Origin: CAZHGD01 sp964531735 | GTDB lineage: Bacteria > Armatimonadota > UBA10988 | DNA: 33,404 nt | NCBI GenBank assembly: GCA_964531735.1 | Contig: CAZHGD010000072.1 | Coordinates: 1 to 33,404, forward strand | Reading direction: 5' to 3' | Shown here: one piece after another, positions 16,416 through 28,379 of the stretch | How positions within the stretch are numbered: the first letter of the stretch is position 1 | Layout of the letters: the number at the start of each line of letters is the position of its first letter | Notes under the pieces: generated by a model | What the model was told of the DNA's origin: nothing | Database searches by the model: none | Seen by the model: only the letters and a program-made list of their open reading frames with translations | Made by a program: the position numbers and the translations under genes

Positions 16416-16463
16416 TCAAGCGGGCGTCAAGGACGGCGGGCGGAACCTCAAGAATCCGTCAAG
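16416..16463 (-). promoter_or_regulatory. Two pairs of phased CTTGA direct repeats (candidate KdpE operator)
   Basis: The plus strand shows TCAAG (CTTGA on the coding strand) at 16416, 16427, 16448 and 16459. Each pair has an 11-base period, and the pairs are 21 bases apart (16427 to 16448). OmpR/PhoB-family winged-helix regulators, to which KdpE belongs, bind such 11-bp direct repeats. The site lies in the 119-bp gap between kdpE and the kdpF-side genes. TTGACC/TTGACG within the repeats could double as a -35. No clear -10 was found, consistent with an activated promoter. Confidence 0.55.
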
Positions 16464-16475
16464 ATTGCGCGGCGG

Positions 16476-17155
<680 letters not shown>

Positions 17156-17159
<4 letters not shown>

Positions 17160-18706
17160 CGGCTCGTATCTCCGGCGGCGAGACGGATGCGGAAGACCGT
17201 GCCGCCGCCATCGCGCGGAGCCGCGGTCAGTTCGCCGCCATTGGCAGACACCAACCCGTGGCAGACGGCCAGCCCCAGGCCCAGCCCGCTGACACCGCTC
17301 TCTTGCCGCTCCGGCGCCCGGTAGAACGGCTCGAAGATGCGCTCCTCACCGCCCGGGGGCAGTCCCGGGCCGCGGTCGGCGACCTCGATCCAGGCGACTG
17401 CGCCATCGCGGCGGGTCGTCAGGCTGACCGGGCTGCCGTCAGACGAGTACTTCAGGGCGTTCTCGACCAGGTTGTGCAGAACCTGCACCAGTTGCACCGG
17501 ATCGGCCTCCACCTCGGCCAGGTCGTCGGCCAGCGCCACCTCGATACGCTGGTTCTCAGCCGGCGTGAAGCTGTCGAGTGCCGCGCCGACCAGCTCATCC
17601 ACGCGGCTGGCCTCCATCTGCGGATGCCAGGCCCCGGCCTCGAGGCGCGAGAGGGCCAGGACGTTCTCGACCAACCGGTTCAGCCGGTCGGTCTCGGCGT
17701 CCATGCCGCTCAGCAGTTCGTGCCAGGTGGCCTCGTCCACCGGCGCGCCCTCTTGCAGCAGGCCGGTGAGACCGGCCTTGATGGAGGCCAACGGGCTCCG
17801 GAAGTCGTGCGAGATCATCGACAGCAAGGCGGTCTTGAGCCGGTCGGCCTCACGCAGCGCTTCGGCTTGCCAGGCCAACTGACTCAGACGCTCGCGTTCG
17901 AGTACCACGCCGGCATGGTTGGCCAGTGACTCCACGGCGCGACGCTCGGCCGGCCCCAGACGGCGCGCACCACGGAGGCTGAGCACGCCGGCCACCCGGT
18001 TCTCACCCAGCAGCGGCAGGTAGGCGATGTCGGCCTCGCCCAGCGCCTTGTCCCAGTGGTGGTGGTCGTCGTCCCAGGCCACGGCCCGCCCGGTGGACAG
18101 GACGTATCCGGCCGGCTCACGCAACCTGGCCTGGTCCCACTGCCAGGACGAATCCAGCCGTGCGGCCTGTGCCAGCAGAGCCAGATCGTGGTCGTGCTCC
18201 ACGAACACCGCCGCGGCCGCCGCGCCGCTGACCTCGAGCAGCCGGCGCAGCACCTCGGCCAGCGCGCGCTCGCGGTCCGGCTGCGAGGCCACGGCCCAAC
18301 TGGCATCAGCGAGCGCCGCGGCCTCGCGCTCGCGCTGCCGGGCCTCGTCGGCGCGCTCGCGCAGGAGCGCGGTGAGCTGGCCCACCACCTGCGCCACCAC
18401 CAGGAAGCCCAGCAGCGCCAGCCACTCGGCCGGATCGCTGACGGTGAGCCGGTAACGTGGCTCGGCGAAGAACCAGTCGCAAGCCAGGAAGGCCAGCACG
18501 CTGGCCAGCGCGGCCGGACCGCGCCCGAGCTGCAGGGCGATGGTGACCACCAGCAGCAAGTAGAGCGAGGAAGCAATGGCGATGTGGATGTGGCTGCCAA
18601 GGGCTTCGAGTGCCACGGTGACCGCGGCCACGCCCGCAACCGACACCACCCACACGCCAAGCGTGCGGTGGCCCCTCCGATTGGGCTGGGTTATGGGCTG
18701 CGCCAT
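17156..18706 (-). CDS. Membrane sensor histidine kinase (DUF4118-GAF-HisKA-HATPase), kinase half of a split KdpD system
   Basis: This is a 516-residue protein. A DUF4118-like four-helix block spans about 15-115 and contains CDWFFAEPRYRLTVSDPAEW. A GAF-like domain covers about 135-275, HisKA carries His300 in SMISHDFRSPLASIKAGL, and HATPase has HNLVENALKYS (411-421), ADRGPGLPPGG with Asp444, and GLGLGLAVCHGLV. It resembles the C-terminal half of KdpD and lacks the N-terminal KdpD/USP domains, which are encoded separately at 9704-11650. Overlap with kdpE makes that regulator its likely substrate. The ATG at 18706 has AAGG close upstream; the open frame further upstream runs into the preceding gene and is not kinase-like. 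Confidence 0.92.
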
Positions 18707-18731
18707 GGCCTTAGCATAGCAGAAGCGCCGC

Positions 18732-19754
18732 TCACCGGCCGGGCATCGACTCGCCGCACGCCGGGCAGGCCCCCGCCACGCGGTGGTCGCGCGCGAGGGC
18801 GCATTGCACCCGCTCCACCAGGAGCCGGCCACAGCGCAGGCAGTGCGTGTCATGTCCACCGCCACCGCGGCCCAGGTCGGCGTAGACCTGCCGGAGACCA
18901 AGCGCCAGGGCCTGGTCGCGGGCGTCGCGGAGTGTCTCGATGGGCGTCGGCGGCAGGTGCCGCAGATGGTAGTCGGGGTGGAACCGGGTCAGATGCCACG
19001 GCGTGGCCGGCCCGAGTTCGTCGCGGATGAACGCGCTCACCTGGCCCAGCTCGGCGAGCGTGTCGTTGATGGTCGGGATGACCAGCGTGGTCACTTCGAC
19101 CCACACGCCGGCCGCGCGGTAGTGGCGCAGGGCGTTGAGCACCGGTTCGAGTCGCCCGCCCATCACGGTCTGATAGGTCTCATCGCCGAACGACTTGAGG
19201 TCGACGTTGACCGCGGCGAGCAGTGGCGCGATCTGGTCGAGGGCCGCCGGCGAGGTGCTGCCGTTGGTCTTCCAGACGTTGAGCAGTCCGGCCTCGCGCG
19301 CGAGGCTGGCCACTTCGTAGGCATACTCGAAGAAGATGGTCGGCTCGGTGAAGGTGGCCGCCACCACCTGGGAGTTGGTGGCCTCAGCCGCCGCGACGAT
19401 GTCGGCCGGGCGCTGCGGCCGTGTCGCCACCGCCAGACCCGGCGTCCGCGGCTGCTGCGACAGCAGCCAGTTCTGACAGAAGCGGCAGCGCAGGTTGCAG
19501 CCTGCGCTGGCGAAGCTGTAGGCCAGCGCGCCGGGCGCGACGTGGTACAGCCCCTTCTTCTCGATCGGTTCGGCACCGGCCGCCGCCACCTGGCCCCAGG
19601 CGTGGGTGACCAGCGTGCCGCCCACGTTCTGCCGCACGCCGCAGACGCCCACAGCGCCTGCGGCCAACGAGCAGTGGTGCGGGCAGAGCCCGCACGACAC
19701 GCGCTCGCCATCGGGTGTCGCGAACCGGGCGGGATGGCCCGGTGTCGGATTCAC
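18732..19754 (-). CDS. amrS: AmrS-type radical SAM enzyme (AmmeMemoRadiSam family)
   Basis: The 340-residue radical SAM protein is related to pyruvate formate-lyase activating enzymes. The N-terminus has a cysteine cluster (C21-x2-C24-x3-C28 and C38), followed by the cluster-binding C86-x3-C90-x2-C93 in GCNLRCRFCQNW. A C-terminal zinc-ribbon-like part has CLRCGRL and CPACGES. The family is named for frequent linkage with AMMECR1 and Memo proteins; neither is visible in this window and the substrate is unknown. The start is GTG at 19754, overlapping the ispH stop (GTGA), so coupling with ispH is likely. Confidence 0.9.
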   Translation of the reverse strand: MNPTPGHPARFATPDGERVSCGLCPHHCSLAAGAVGVCGVRQNVGGTLVTHAWGQVAAAGAEPIEKKGLYHVAPGALAYSFASAGCNLRCRFCQNWLLSQQPRTPGLAVATRPQRPADIVAAAEATNSQVVAATFTEPTIFFEYAYEVASLAREAGLLNVWKTNGSTSPAALDQIAPLLAAVNVDLKSFGDETYQTVMGGRLEPVLNALRHYRAAGVWVEVTTLVIPTINDTLAELGQVSAFIRDELGPATPWHLTRFHPDYHLRHLPPTPIETLRDARDQALALGLRQVYADLGRGGGGHDTHCLRCGRLLVERVQCALARDHRVAGACPACGESMPGR

Positions 19755-20694
19755 TCGTCGGCCTCGGCGGCCGAATCGACCAACTCGCGCGGCGGGCGGA
19801 AGTGGATGCGCTCCTCGACGGTGGTCAGCGTGTCGACCGGCACCGGGTTGCCGTTGACCATGGCCGCAACCACATCGTCCACCAGGACCTCGGGTGTCGA
19901 GGCCCCCGAGGTGACGCCGACGATGTCGTGCCGTTCGAGCCAGCCCGGCTGCAGATCATCAGGGCTGGTCACCAGATGAGCCTCCACGCCGCAGGTCTCG
20001 GCCACCTCGCGCAAGCGGTTCGTGTTGGAGCTGGTGAAGGAGCCGACCACCAGCACCAGACTGCACTGCTTGGCCAACTCCTTGACCGCCTCCTGGCGGT
20101 TGGTGGTGGCGTAGCAGATGTCCTCTTTCTTCGGCGTGCGCAGCGAGGGGAAGCGCTGCGACAACTCGGTGGTGATGCTCTGCACCTCGTCGACGCTGAG
20201 CGTGGTCTGCGTCAGCACCACCAGGCGCTGATCGTCCGGCACCACCACGGTGCGCGCCTCGTCGACGCTGTTGATCAGCACCATGCGGTCGGGTGCTTCA
20301 CCCATCGTGCCTTCGGCCTCGACGTGACCATGGTGGCCGATGTAGAGGATGTTGTAGCTGCGCCCGGCCCATTCCTGAGCCTCGCGATGGACCTTGGCCA
20401 CCAGCGGGCAGGTGGCGTCGATGATTTTGAGGCGGCGCTGGCGGGCCTCCTCGCGCACCGACGGGGCCACCCCGTGGGCGCTGAACACCACCGGCAGGTC
20501 GAACGGCACGTCGGCCAGGTTCTCGACGAAGATCACGCCGCGCTCTTCGAAGCTGCGCACGACCCACTCGTTGTGCACAATGGCGTGCCGCACATAGAGC
20601 GGCGTGCCGAACACGTCCAGGGCCCGGTTGACGATGTCGATGGCATAGGCCACGCCGGCGCAGAACCCGCGCGGCGCCGCCAGGACGATGCGTT

Positions 20695-20698
<4 letters not shown>
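19751..20698 (-). CDS. ispH: 4-hydroxy-3-methylbut-2-enyl diphosphate reductase
   Basis: IspH performs the last step of the MEP isoprenoid pathway, reducing HMBPP to IPP and DMAPP with a [4Fe-4S] cluster. The 315 residues carry the three cluster cysteines Cys13 (PRGFCAGV), Cys97 (IDATCPLV) and Cys195 (EDICYATTNRQ), together with VRHAIVHNEWVV, FSAHGVAP, YIGHHGHVEAEGTMGE and TSGASTPE. The ATG at 20698 overlaps the stop of the upstream DUF2344/radical SAM gene (ATGA). A short acidic extension follows the core at the C-terminus. Confidence 0.97.
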
Positions 20699-23310
<2,612 letters not shown>

Positions 23311-23337
23311 GCTCGCCAAGACACCGCCTCCGCTGCC

Positions 23338-23343
23338 AGTATA
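23338..23343 (-). promoter_or_regulatory. Possible -10 element upstream of the radical SAM/DUF2344-ispH-amrS genes
   Basis: TATACT on the minus strand lies in the 71-base gap after the upstream kinase gene. The expected transcript start would fall near 23331, on the GGAGG motif (23327-23331). No consensus -35 is visible 16-18 bases upstream. Confidence 0.4.
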
Positions 23344-23381
23344 GCACAGCGGATACACGGGTCCGGATATGCCGCGCGGCG

Positions 23382-25163
23382 TCAGGGCGTCACGGGGAGC
23401 CAGACGGTGACCGTCGTGCCTTGGCCGAGACGGCTGACGATGCGGATGCCGCCATCGTGGCCACCGACGATGCCGAGCACGGCGGCCAGGCCCAGGCCGC
23501 GGCCGAGGAACTTGGTGCTGAAGAACGGATCGAACACCTGCGCCAGGGTCGCCTCGTCCATGCCGCAACCGGAATCGGCGACGGCGATGCTGACGTACTC
23601 GCCAGGCGCCAGGAGCGCACCGCCGGGCGCACTGGTCGGCATCGGCTCGGTCAGGCGCGCCACTTCCAGGCGCAGTTCGACCGGCGCGCTCGGACCGTCC
23701 TGGGCCTCGATAGCGTTGGTCAGCAGGGCCTGCACGAGGAACCGCACTTGCGAGGCGTCGCCGGTGACCAGGGGCAGGTCACGGCTGGCGGCGACATGGA
23801 CCGCCGGCTTGGTGCCGGTTGCCCGGCCGAGTGTGGCGACCACTTCGCGGGCCAACGCGACGACGTCCAGGCCGGTCGTGGCGCCGCGCCCGCGCCCGGC
23901 GTAGGCGAGCATCTGCGTGGTCAGGCTGGTGGCCCGGTCGGCCGCGGCGACCACTTGGCTGAGCAGGCCCCGCGCGGTCGCGTCGGGCGGCAGCATCGAT
24001 GCGGCCAACTCAGCGTTGCCGATGATGGCGGTCAGGATGTTGTTGTAGTCATGCGCCAGTCCGGCGGCCAGCACGACCAGGCTCTCCATGCGCCGCGTGG
24101 CCTGCACCTGCCGGTCCAGCTCGAGCCGGGCCTGTTCGGCCAGGCGGCGGGCCGTGATGTCGCGGAACACGATCAGCCGGCCGGTGCGGTGTCCGCGCCG
24201 GCTGTGCAGATCGGTGACGCTGACATGGAAGGTGGTGGCGGCGCCCGCGTCGGCCAGAGTCACTTCCTCAGGCGGCGGGTCGACGAGGACCGGGGCGAGT
24301 GCCGGCTGCTGGACGACCACCTCGTCCCACGACTGTCCGACGGTGTGGCGGCCGATGCCGAGCAGTGCCTCGGCCGCCGGGTTCAGCGCCGCCAGCAGAC
24401 CCGCGCGGTCGGTCACCAGCACCGGGTCGGGCATCTGGGCGAACACGGCGTCATGGGCGATGGGCGCCAGATCGAGGAAGCGGAACCGCAAGGTCGCGAT
24501 CCACAGTGCCACACCGCTGACCGAGAAGCCGACCGGGGCCAGATCGAAGCCCTCGACGGGGTTCGGCCCGAACATGTACAACGCCGAGGCCACCCAGGGC
24601 GCCGCTACGCCGGCGCACAGACAAGCCACCTGCCAGTGATAGAGCCCGCCGGCGCGCAGCGCCGCCCGGATGACGCCGACCGCGCCGAACAGCAGCAGCA
24701 CGTAGGCGTAGGCGGTCAGCGCCCAGACCAATGGTCCGTGGTGGTAGACCAACGGCGAGTCCGGACCGGGTCGCAGCGGCACCACTTGTGGCCACACCAG
24801 GCCATGTCGCTCGTTGAACGGCACCATCACCAACAGGACGACCGGCAGTGCCCACAACGCGACCTGGTGCCACCGTGCCGAGACCGGTCGCCCCGCATAC
24901 TCGCGGGCAAACAGCCACCACAGCGCCGGCGACGTGGCAATGCCCAGATAGCTGATCTTCGACCAGAGGACCTTCGTGCCGGCCGATGACGACAGCCACT
25001 CGGCGGCGGTGGTGGCGGCCCACCAGGCGACGGCCAGCATCACGCGCGCCAGCGCCCGGTTGACGGCCTGGCGACGGCGTGACCATGCCGTCGCCGACAG
25101 TGCCAGCGACAGCACCGCGGTCAACACCGACAAGACGACGGCGGTGGCCTGCTCAGCCGTCAT
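23382..25163 (-). CDS. Membrane sensor histidine kinase (N-terminal 7TM, PAS, HisKA, HATPase)
   Basis: The 593-residue protein begins with about seven hydrophobic segments (residues 1-225), as in the 7TM histidine-kinase N-terminal family. A PAS domain (about 238-340, FAQMPDPVLVTDRAG to FRDITARRLAEQ) follows. HisKA carries His371 in AAGLAHDYNNILTAIIGN. HATPase has ALLTNAIEAQDG, VADSGCGMDEATL, DPFFSTKFLGRGLGLAAV and GTTVTVWLP. It has no receiver domain and no adjacent response regulator, so it is an orphan kinase here. I chose ATG 25163 (GGAG upstream) over an in-frame TTG at 25187. It lies 48 bases after glgP and may be cotranscribed with it. Confidence 0.92.
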   Translation of the reverse strand: MTAEQATAVVLSVLTAVLSLALSATAWSRRRQAVNRALARVMLAVAWWAATTAAEWLSSSAGTKVLWSKISYLGIATSPALWWLFAREYAGRPVSARWHQVALWALPVVLLVMVPFNERHGLVWPQVVPLRPGPDSPLVYHHGPLVWALTAYAYVLLLFGAVGVIRAALRAGGLYHWQVACLCAGVAAPWVASALYMFGPNPVEGFDLAPVGFSVSGVALWIATLRFRFLDLAPIAHDAVFAQMPDPVLVTDRAGLLAALNPAAEALLGIGRHTVGQSWDEVVVQQPALAPVLVDPPPEEVTLADAGAATTFHVSVTDLHSRRGHRTGRLIVFRDITARRLAEQARLELDRQVQATRRMESLVVLAAGLAHDYNNILTAIIGNAELAASMLPPDATARGLLSQVVAAADRATSLTTQMLAYAGRGRGATTGLDVVALAREVVATLGRATGTKPAVHVAASRDLPLVTGDASQVRFLVQALLTNAIEAQDGPSAPVELRLEVARLTEPMPTSAPGGALLAPGEYVSIAVADSGCGMDEATLAQVFDPFFSTKFLGRGLGLAAVLGIVGGHDGGIRIVSRLGQGTTVTVWLPVTP

Positions 25164-25211
25164 CTGGTCTGCTCCGGGCCAACCCAACGCCCCGGCCCGG
25201 TTCGGGTCCGA

Positions 25212-27761
25212 CTACGCCCACTTCACCAAGCCCATCAGCAGCGGATTGCGCAGGTCGGTATGCCGCGGCAGGATGCGGACCGAGAAGCCCTGCTTGCCCG
25301 ACAAGTTGCAGCGGATCTCGCCGGTGTAGACCCAGCCGTCAGCACTGTTCTCGGCCACCTTCATGTCAAGCGACTGGCCGTTGCAGAACTCGTTCTGGCC
25401 GTTCACATCGCCGTGCCAGATCTGCACGCTGACATCCTCGGGCGTGAGTTGGCCGAGTTTGACCACCGCGCGCACGTGCTTGCGGTCGCCCACCTGCAGA
25501 TCGGCCCCTTCGGGGCTGTCCACCTTGGCCACCTGCACCGACGGCCACTCGCGCCGCAGGCGCGCCTTCCAGTCGGCCAACGCCCGGGCGCGGGTCCGCT
25601 CCTCGGCGTTCAACGCGTTGAACCGCAGGCCGCTCGGCAGGTAGAGCTTGCTCGTGTACTCCAGCACCATGCGGTTGGTGTTGAACACCGGCGACAGCGT
25701 GCGCATCGAGTTCTTCATGCGCGCCACCCACTCGCGCGGGATACCGTCGTGGCCGCGCTCGTAGAACAGCGGCACAATGTCGCGCTCCAGCAGGTCGTAG
25801 AGCGCACTGCTCTCGACGTCGTTCTGGTACTCGATATCGTCGTAGTACTCACCGCGGCCGATGCACCAGCCATTGGAGCCGTTGTAGCCCTCGGGCCACC
25901 AGCCGTCCGGGATGCTGCAGTTCAGACCGCCGTTGATGACTACCTTCATGCCGCTCGTGCCGCTGGCCTCCATCGGCCGCAGCGGCGTGTTCAGCCAGAC
26001 GTCGACGCCCTGCACCAGATAGCGCGCGGCGCACATCTCGTAGTCCTCGAGGAACACGATGCGGTAGCGGAACGCATCCAGCCGCGCGGTGTGGATGATG
26101 GTGCGAATGAGGTCCTTGCCGTCGTTGTCTCGCGGGTGCGCCTTGCCGCTGAAGATGATCTGCAGCGGACGATCGGTGTTGTTCAGGATCGTCTTCAGCC
26201 GTTCCAGGTTGCGCAGCAGCAGCGTGCCGCGCTTGTAGGTGGCGAACCGGCGGGCGAAGCCGATGGTCAGCACCTTCGGGTCGAGCACCTCGGTGGCGGT
26301 GCGGATTTCGCGCGGGGTGGCGCCGACGCGCTCCAGTTGGTCGTGCAGCCGCCGCCGCGTGAAGGCCACCAGCCGCTCGCGCCGTCGCTCGTGTGTGCGC
26401 CAGAGTTCCTCATCGGGGATCTGGTTGACGCGCTCCCACACCGCGCGATCCATCGGATCGTCGGCCCAGCGCGGTCCCAGATAGCGGTCGAGCAGCTCGG
26501 CCATGTCGCCGCTGACCCAGCTCCGCGCGTGGATGCCGTTGGTCACGTGGCCGATGGGGATCTCGTGCTCGGGCAGTTGGCCCCAGTTGTGCAGCCACAT
26601 CTGCCGCGACACCTCGCCGTGCAGTGCGCTGACGCCGTTGCTGCCCGACGCGCAGGCCAACGCCAGCACCGTCTGGCAGAACGGCTCGGTCGGGCCACGG
26701 TGTTCCTGACCGAGGGCCATGAACTGCTCCCAGGTCAGGTTGAGCTGCTTGGCATACTCGGCGAAGTACGGCTGCATCAGCTCCGGCGCAAACCGGTCGT
26801 GGCCGGCCGGCACCGGCGTGTGGGTGGTGAACACGTTGCCCGGCACGGTCGCCTCGCGCGCCTGCTCGAAGGTCATGTGGTAGTCGACCATGGTCTGGCG
26901 GATGCGCTCCAGCGCCAGGAACGCCGCGTGCCCTTCGTTCATGTGGCAGACCGTGGCCTGGAGGCCCAACTGCTTGAGCGCCCGCACGCCACCGATGCCC
27001 AGGACTATTTCCTGCCGCACGCGCATCTCGTCGTCGCCGCCATACAGCGCATCGGTGATGTCGCGGTCAGCCTGCGACTTGTTGTCGGGGTTGTTGGTGT
27101 CCAGCAGATACAGCGGCACGCGGCCCACCTGGGCCTTCCAGATGCGGCAGTACACCGGGCCGGTGGGAAAGTCGACGGTCACCGTCAGCGGCGCACCGGA
27201 CTCCTCACGGCACTTGGTGATGGGCAGGTTGTAGAAGTCGTTCTCGGGGTTCTGTTCTTGCTGCCAGCCGTCGGCGTTGAGGAACTGCCGGAAGTAGCCC
27301 TTCTGGTAGAGCAGGCCCACGCCGACCAGCGGCACGCCGAGATCGCTGGCCGACTTGAGGTGGTCGCCGGCCAGGATGCCCAGGCCGCCCGAGTAGATCG
27401 GCAGACACTCGGTCAGTCCGAACTCGGCGGAGAAGTAGGCCACCACCAGGCCCTGTTCGGTGCAGCCGCGCTGCACGTAGCCGGTCTCCTCGAGGTAGTT
27501 GCGGAAGCTCTCGTGGACGCGCCGCAACTGCGCCATGAAGCCTTCGTCCTCGGCGAGGTGGTCGAGTCGCGTCTGCTTCACCTCGCCGAGCAGCAGCACC
27601 GGGTTGTGGCCGGTGGCCTCCCACAGGTCGCGGTCGATCCGCCGGAACAACTCGATGATCTCAGGACGCCAGGCCCAGTACAGGTTGTAGGCCAGCTCAC
27701 GCAGCGGTTCGAGGTTGGCCGGCAGCGACGGGATCACGTGGTACGTGGAGATAGGCTTCAT
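25212..27761 (-). CDS. glgP: Alpha-glucan (glycogen/maltodextrin) phosphorylase, DUF3417-containing type
   Basis: This enzyme releases glucose-1-phosphate from alpha-1,4-glucans with pyridoxal phosphate. The 849 residues start with the DUF3417 segment (about 10-115, LRELAYNLYWAWRPE). The catalytic domain follows, with YFSAEFGLTECLPIYSGGLG, HMNEGHAAFLALE, HVTNGIHARSWVS and IGFARRFATYKRG. The PLP lysine (about Lys606) lies in MEASGTSGMKVVINGG. A beta-rich tail (about 745-849) completes this bacterial/archaeal subtype. The ATG at 27761 is the first that gives family-like sequence; the frame is open back to 27878 without similarity. AGGAC lies about 8 bases upstream. Confidence 0.96.
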   Translation of the reverse strand: MKPISTYHVIPSLPANLEPLRELAYNLYWAWRPEIIELFRRIDRDLWEATGHNPVLLLGEVKQTRLDHLAEDEGFMAQLRRVHESFRNYLEETGYVQRGCTEQGLVVAYFSAEFGLTECLPIYSGGLGILAGDHLKSASDLGVPLVGVGLLYQKGYFRQFLNADGWQQEQNPENDFYNLPITKCREESGAPLTVTVDFPTGPVYCRIWKAQVGRVPLYLLDTNNPDNKSQADRDITDALYGGDDEMRVRQEIVLGIGGVRALKQLGLQATVCHMNEGHAAFLALERIRQTMVDYHMTFEQAREATVPGNVFTTHTPVPAGHDRFAPELMQPYFAEYAKQLNLTWEQFMALGQEHRGPTEPFCQTVLALACASGSNGVSALHGEVSRQMWLHNWGQLPEHEIPIGHVTNGIHARSWVSGDMAELLDRYLGPRWADDPMDRAVWERVNQIPDEELWRTHERRRERLVAFTRRRLHDQLERVGATPREIRTATEVLDPKVLTIGFARRFATYKRGTLLLRNLERLKTILNNTDRPLQIIFSGKAHPRDNDGKDLIRTIIHTARLDAFRYRIVFLEDYEMCAARYLVQGVDVWLNTPLRPMEASGTSGMKVVINGGLNCSIPDGWWPEGYNGSNGWCIGRGEYYDDIEYQNDVESSALYDLLERDIVPLFYERGHDGIPREWVARMKNSMRTLSPVFNTNRMVLEYTSKLYLPSGLRFNALNAEERTRARALADWKARLRREWPSVQVAKVDSPEGADLQVGDRKHVRAVVKLGQLTPEDVSVQIWHGDVNGQNEFCNGQSLDMKVAENSADGWVYTGEIRCNLSGKQGFSVRILPRHTDLRNPLLMGLVKWA

Positions 27762-27784
27762 CGACTCTGTCCTGGGTTGCTGGT

Positions 27785-27790
27785 AGTCTA
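27785..27790 (-). promoter_or_regulatory. Possible -10 element of glgP
   Basis: TAGACT on the minus strand, identical to the -10 of the purM promoter, sits about 24 bases before the glgP ATG. No TTGACA-like -35 is present 16-18 bases upstream. A TG directly precedes the hexamer. Confidence 0.35.
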
Positions 27791-27949
27791 CATCGGCTGC
27801 GCGTTCCCGGATCTGAACCGGCCGGCCGGTCGCCGTTACGCAGCCGTCAGAATCCCCGACGGTATCCCACGGCGACACGCGATCTGGGCCGTCCGGCCGC
27901 GCGCCACTCCATCAGAGTCGTCGCCGACGGCGGTGGTTGTGTGATCCGG

Positions 27950-28321
27950 CTACCTCGGCTGCCACAGACTCTGCGCCGTGCCACCCAGCACCGCCGCCAG
28001 GTCGGCCCCGGTCCGGAACGGCAGCTCCGGCTGGACGACGGCCAGGATCTGCGCCGAGCTGACGGTGTCAGGGCAGAGCGGATGGTTGCTGCCCCACAGA
28101 CATCGCTGCGGCCCGCAGGTACCGAGCGTCGGCTTCGTGAACCGGTGCAGAGCGGCGTGCGGCCAGGGCGCCTGGGAGCAGTTGACCGGCAACGACACCG
28201 TGACGCAGCACCGCTCGTACGCGCCGAGCGCGCAGTCGAGCCGCTCATACCGCTCCCCGGCGCCGGGCGTGTCCAGGTCCATGACGGCGACCAACGCCAA
28301 CCGCCCGCAGAACTGCGCCAC
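27950..28321 (-). pseudogene. Decayed C-terminal remnant of an amidohydrolase-2 family enzyme
   Basis: The interval between glgP and the DUF499 gene holds no intact gene, but the minus strand frame ending at TAG 27950-27952 reads like the last 110 or so residues of a TIM-barrel amidohydrolase (lactonase-type). YERCCVTVSLPVNCSQAPWP parallels the usual YPNVYVKVSG...SQEPYPH. GPQRCLWGSNHPLCPD parallels GPDRLMWGSDWP. ELPFRTGADLAAVLGGTAQSLW parallels the family ending in ILGGTAARLW. The catalytic N-terminal part is missing: the reading runs open back into the neighbouring gene and only weakly family-like sequence is seen before 28321. The GTG at 28321 is not a credible start. I call it a fragment left after insertion or deletion at the edge of the accessory island. 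Confidence 0.65.
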
Positions 28322-28379
28322 GGCGTCGAGGCGGTAGCGGTGGTCCGCCCCGGCTCCTGACCGGCAGCCCGCGGACAGA

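Noticed and set aside
18708..18716. TATGCT-like sequence before the Kdp kinase ATG as a -10 element
   Set aside because: It is so close to the ATG that the ribosome-binding AAGG and start codon would not be transcribed; chance is more likely.
25260..27944. Plus-strand 894-codon open frame
   Set aside because: Antisense to glgP; His/Val/Ala-rich shadow translation.
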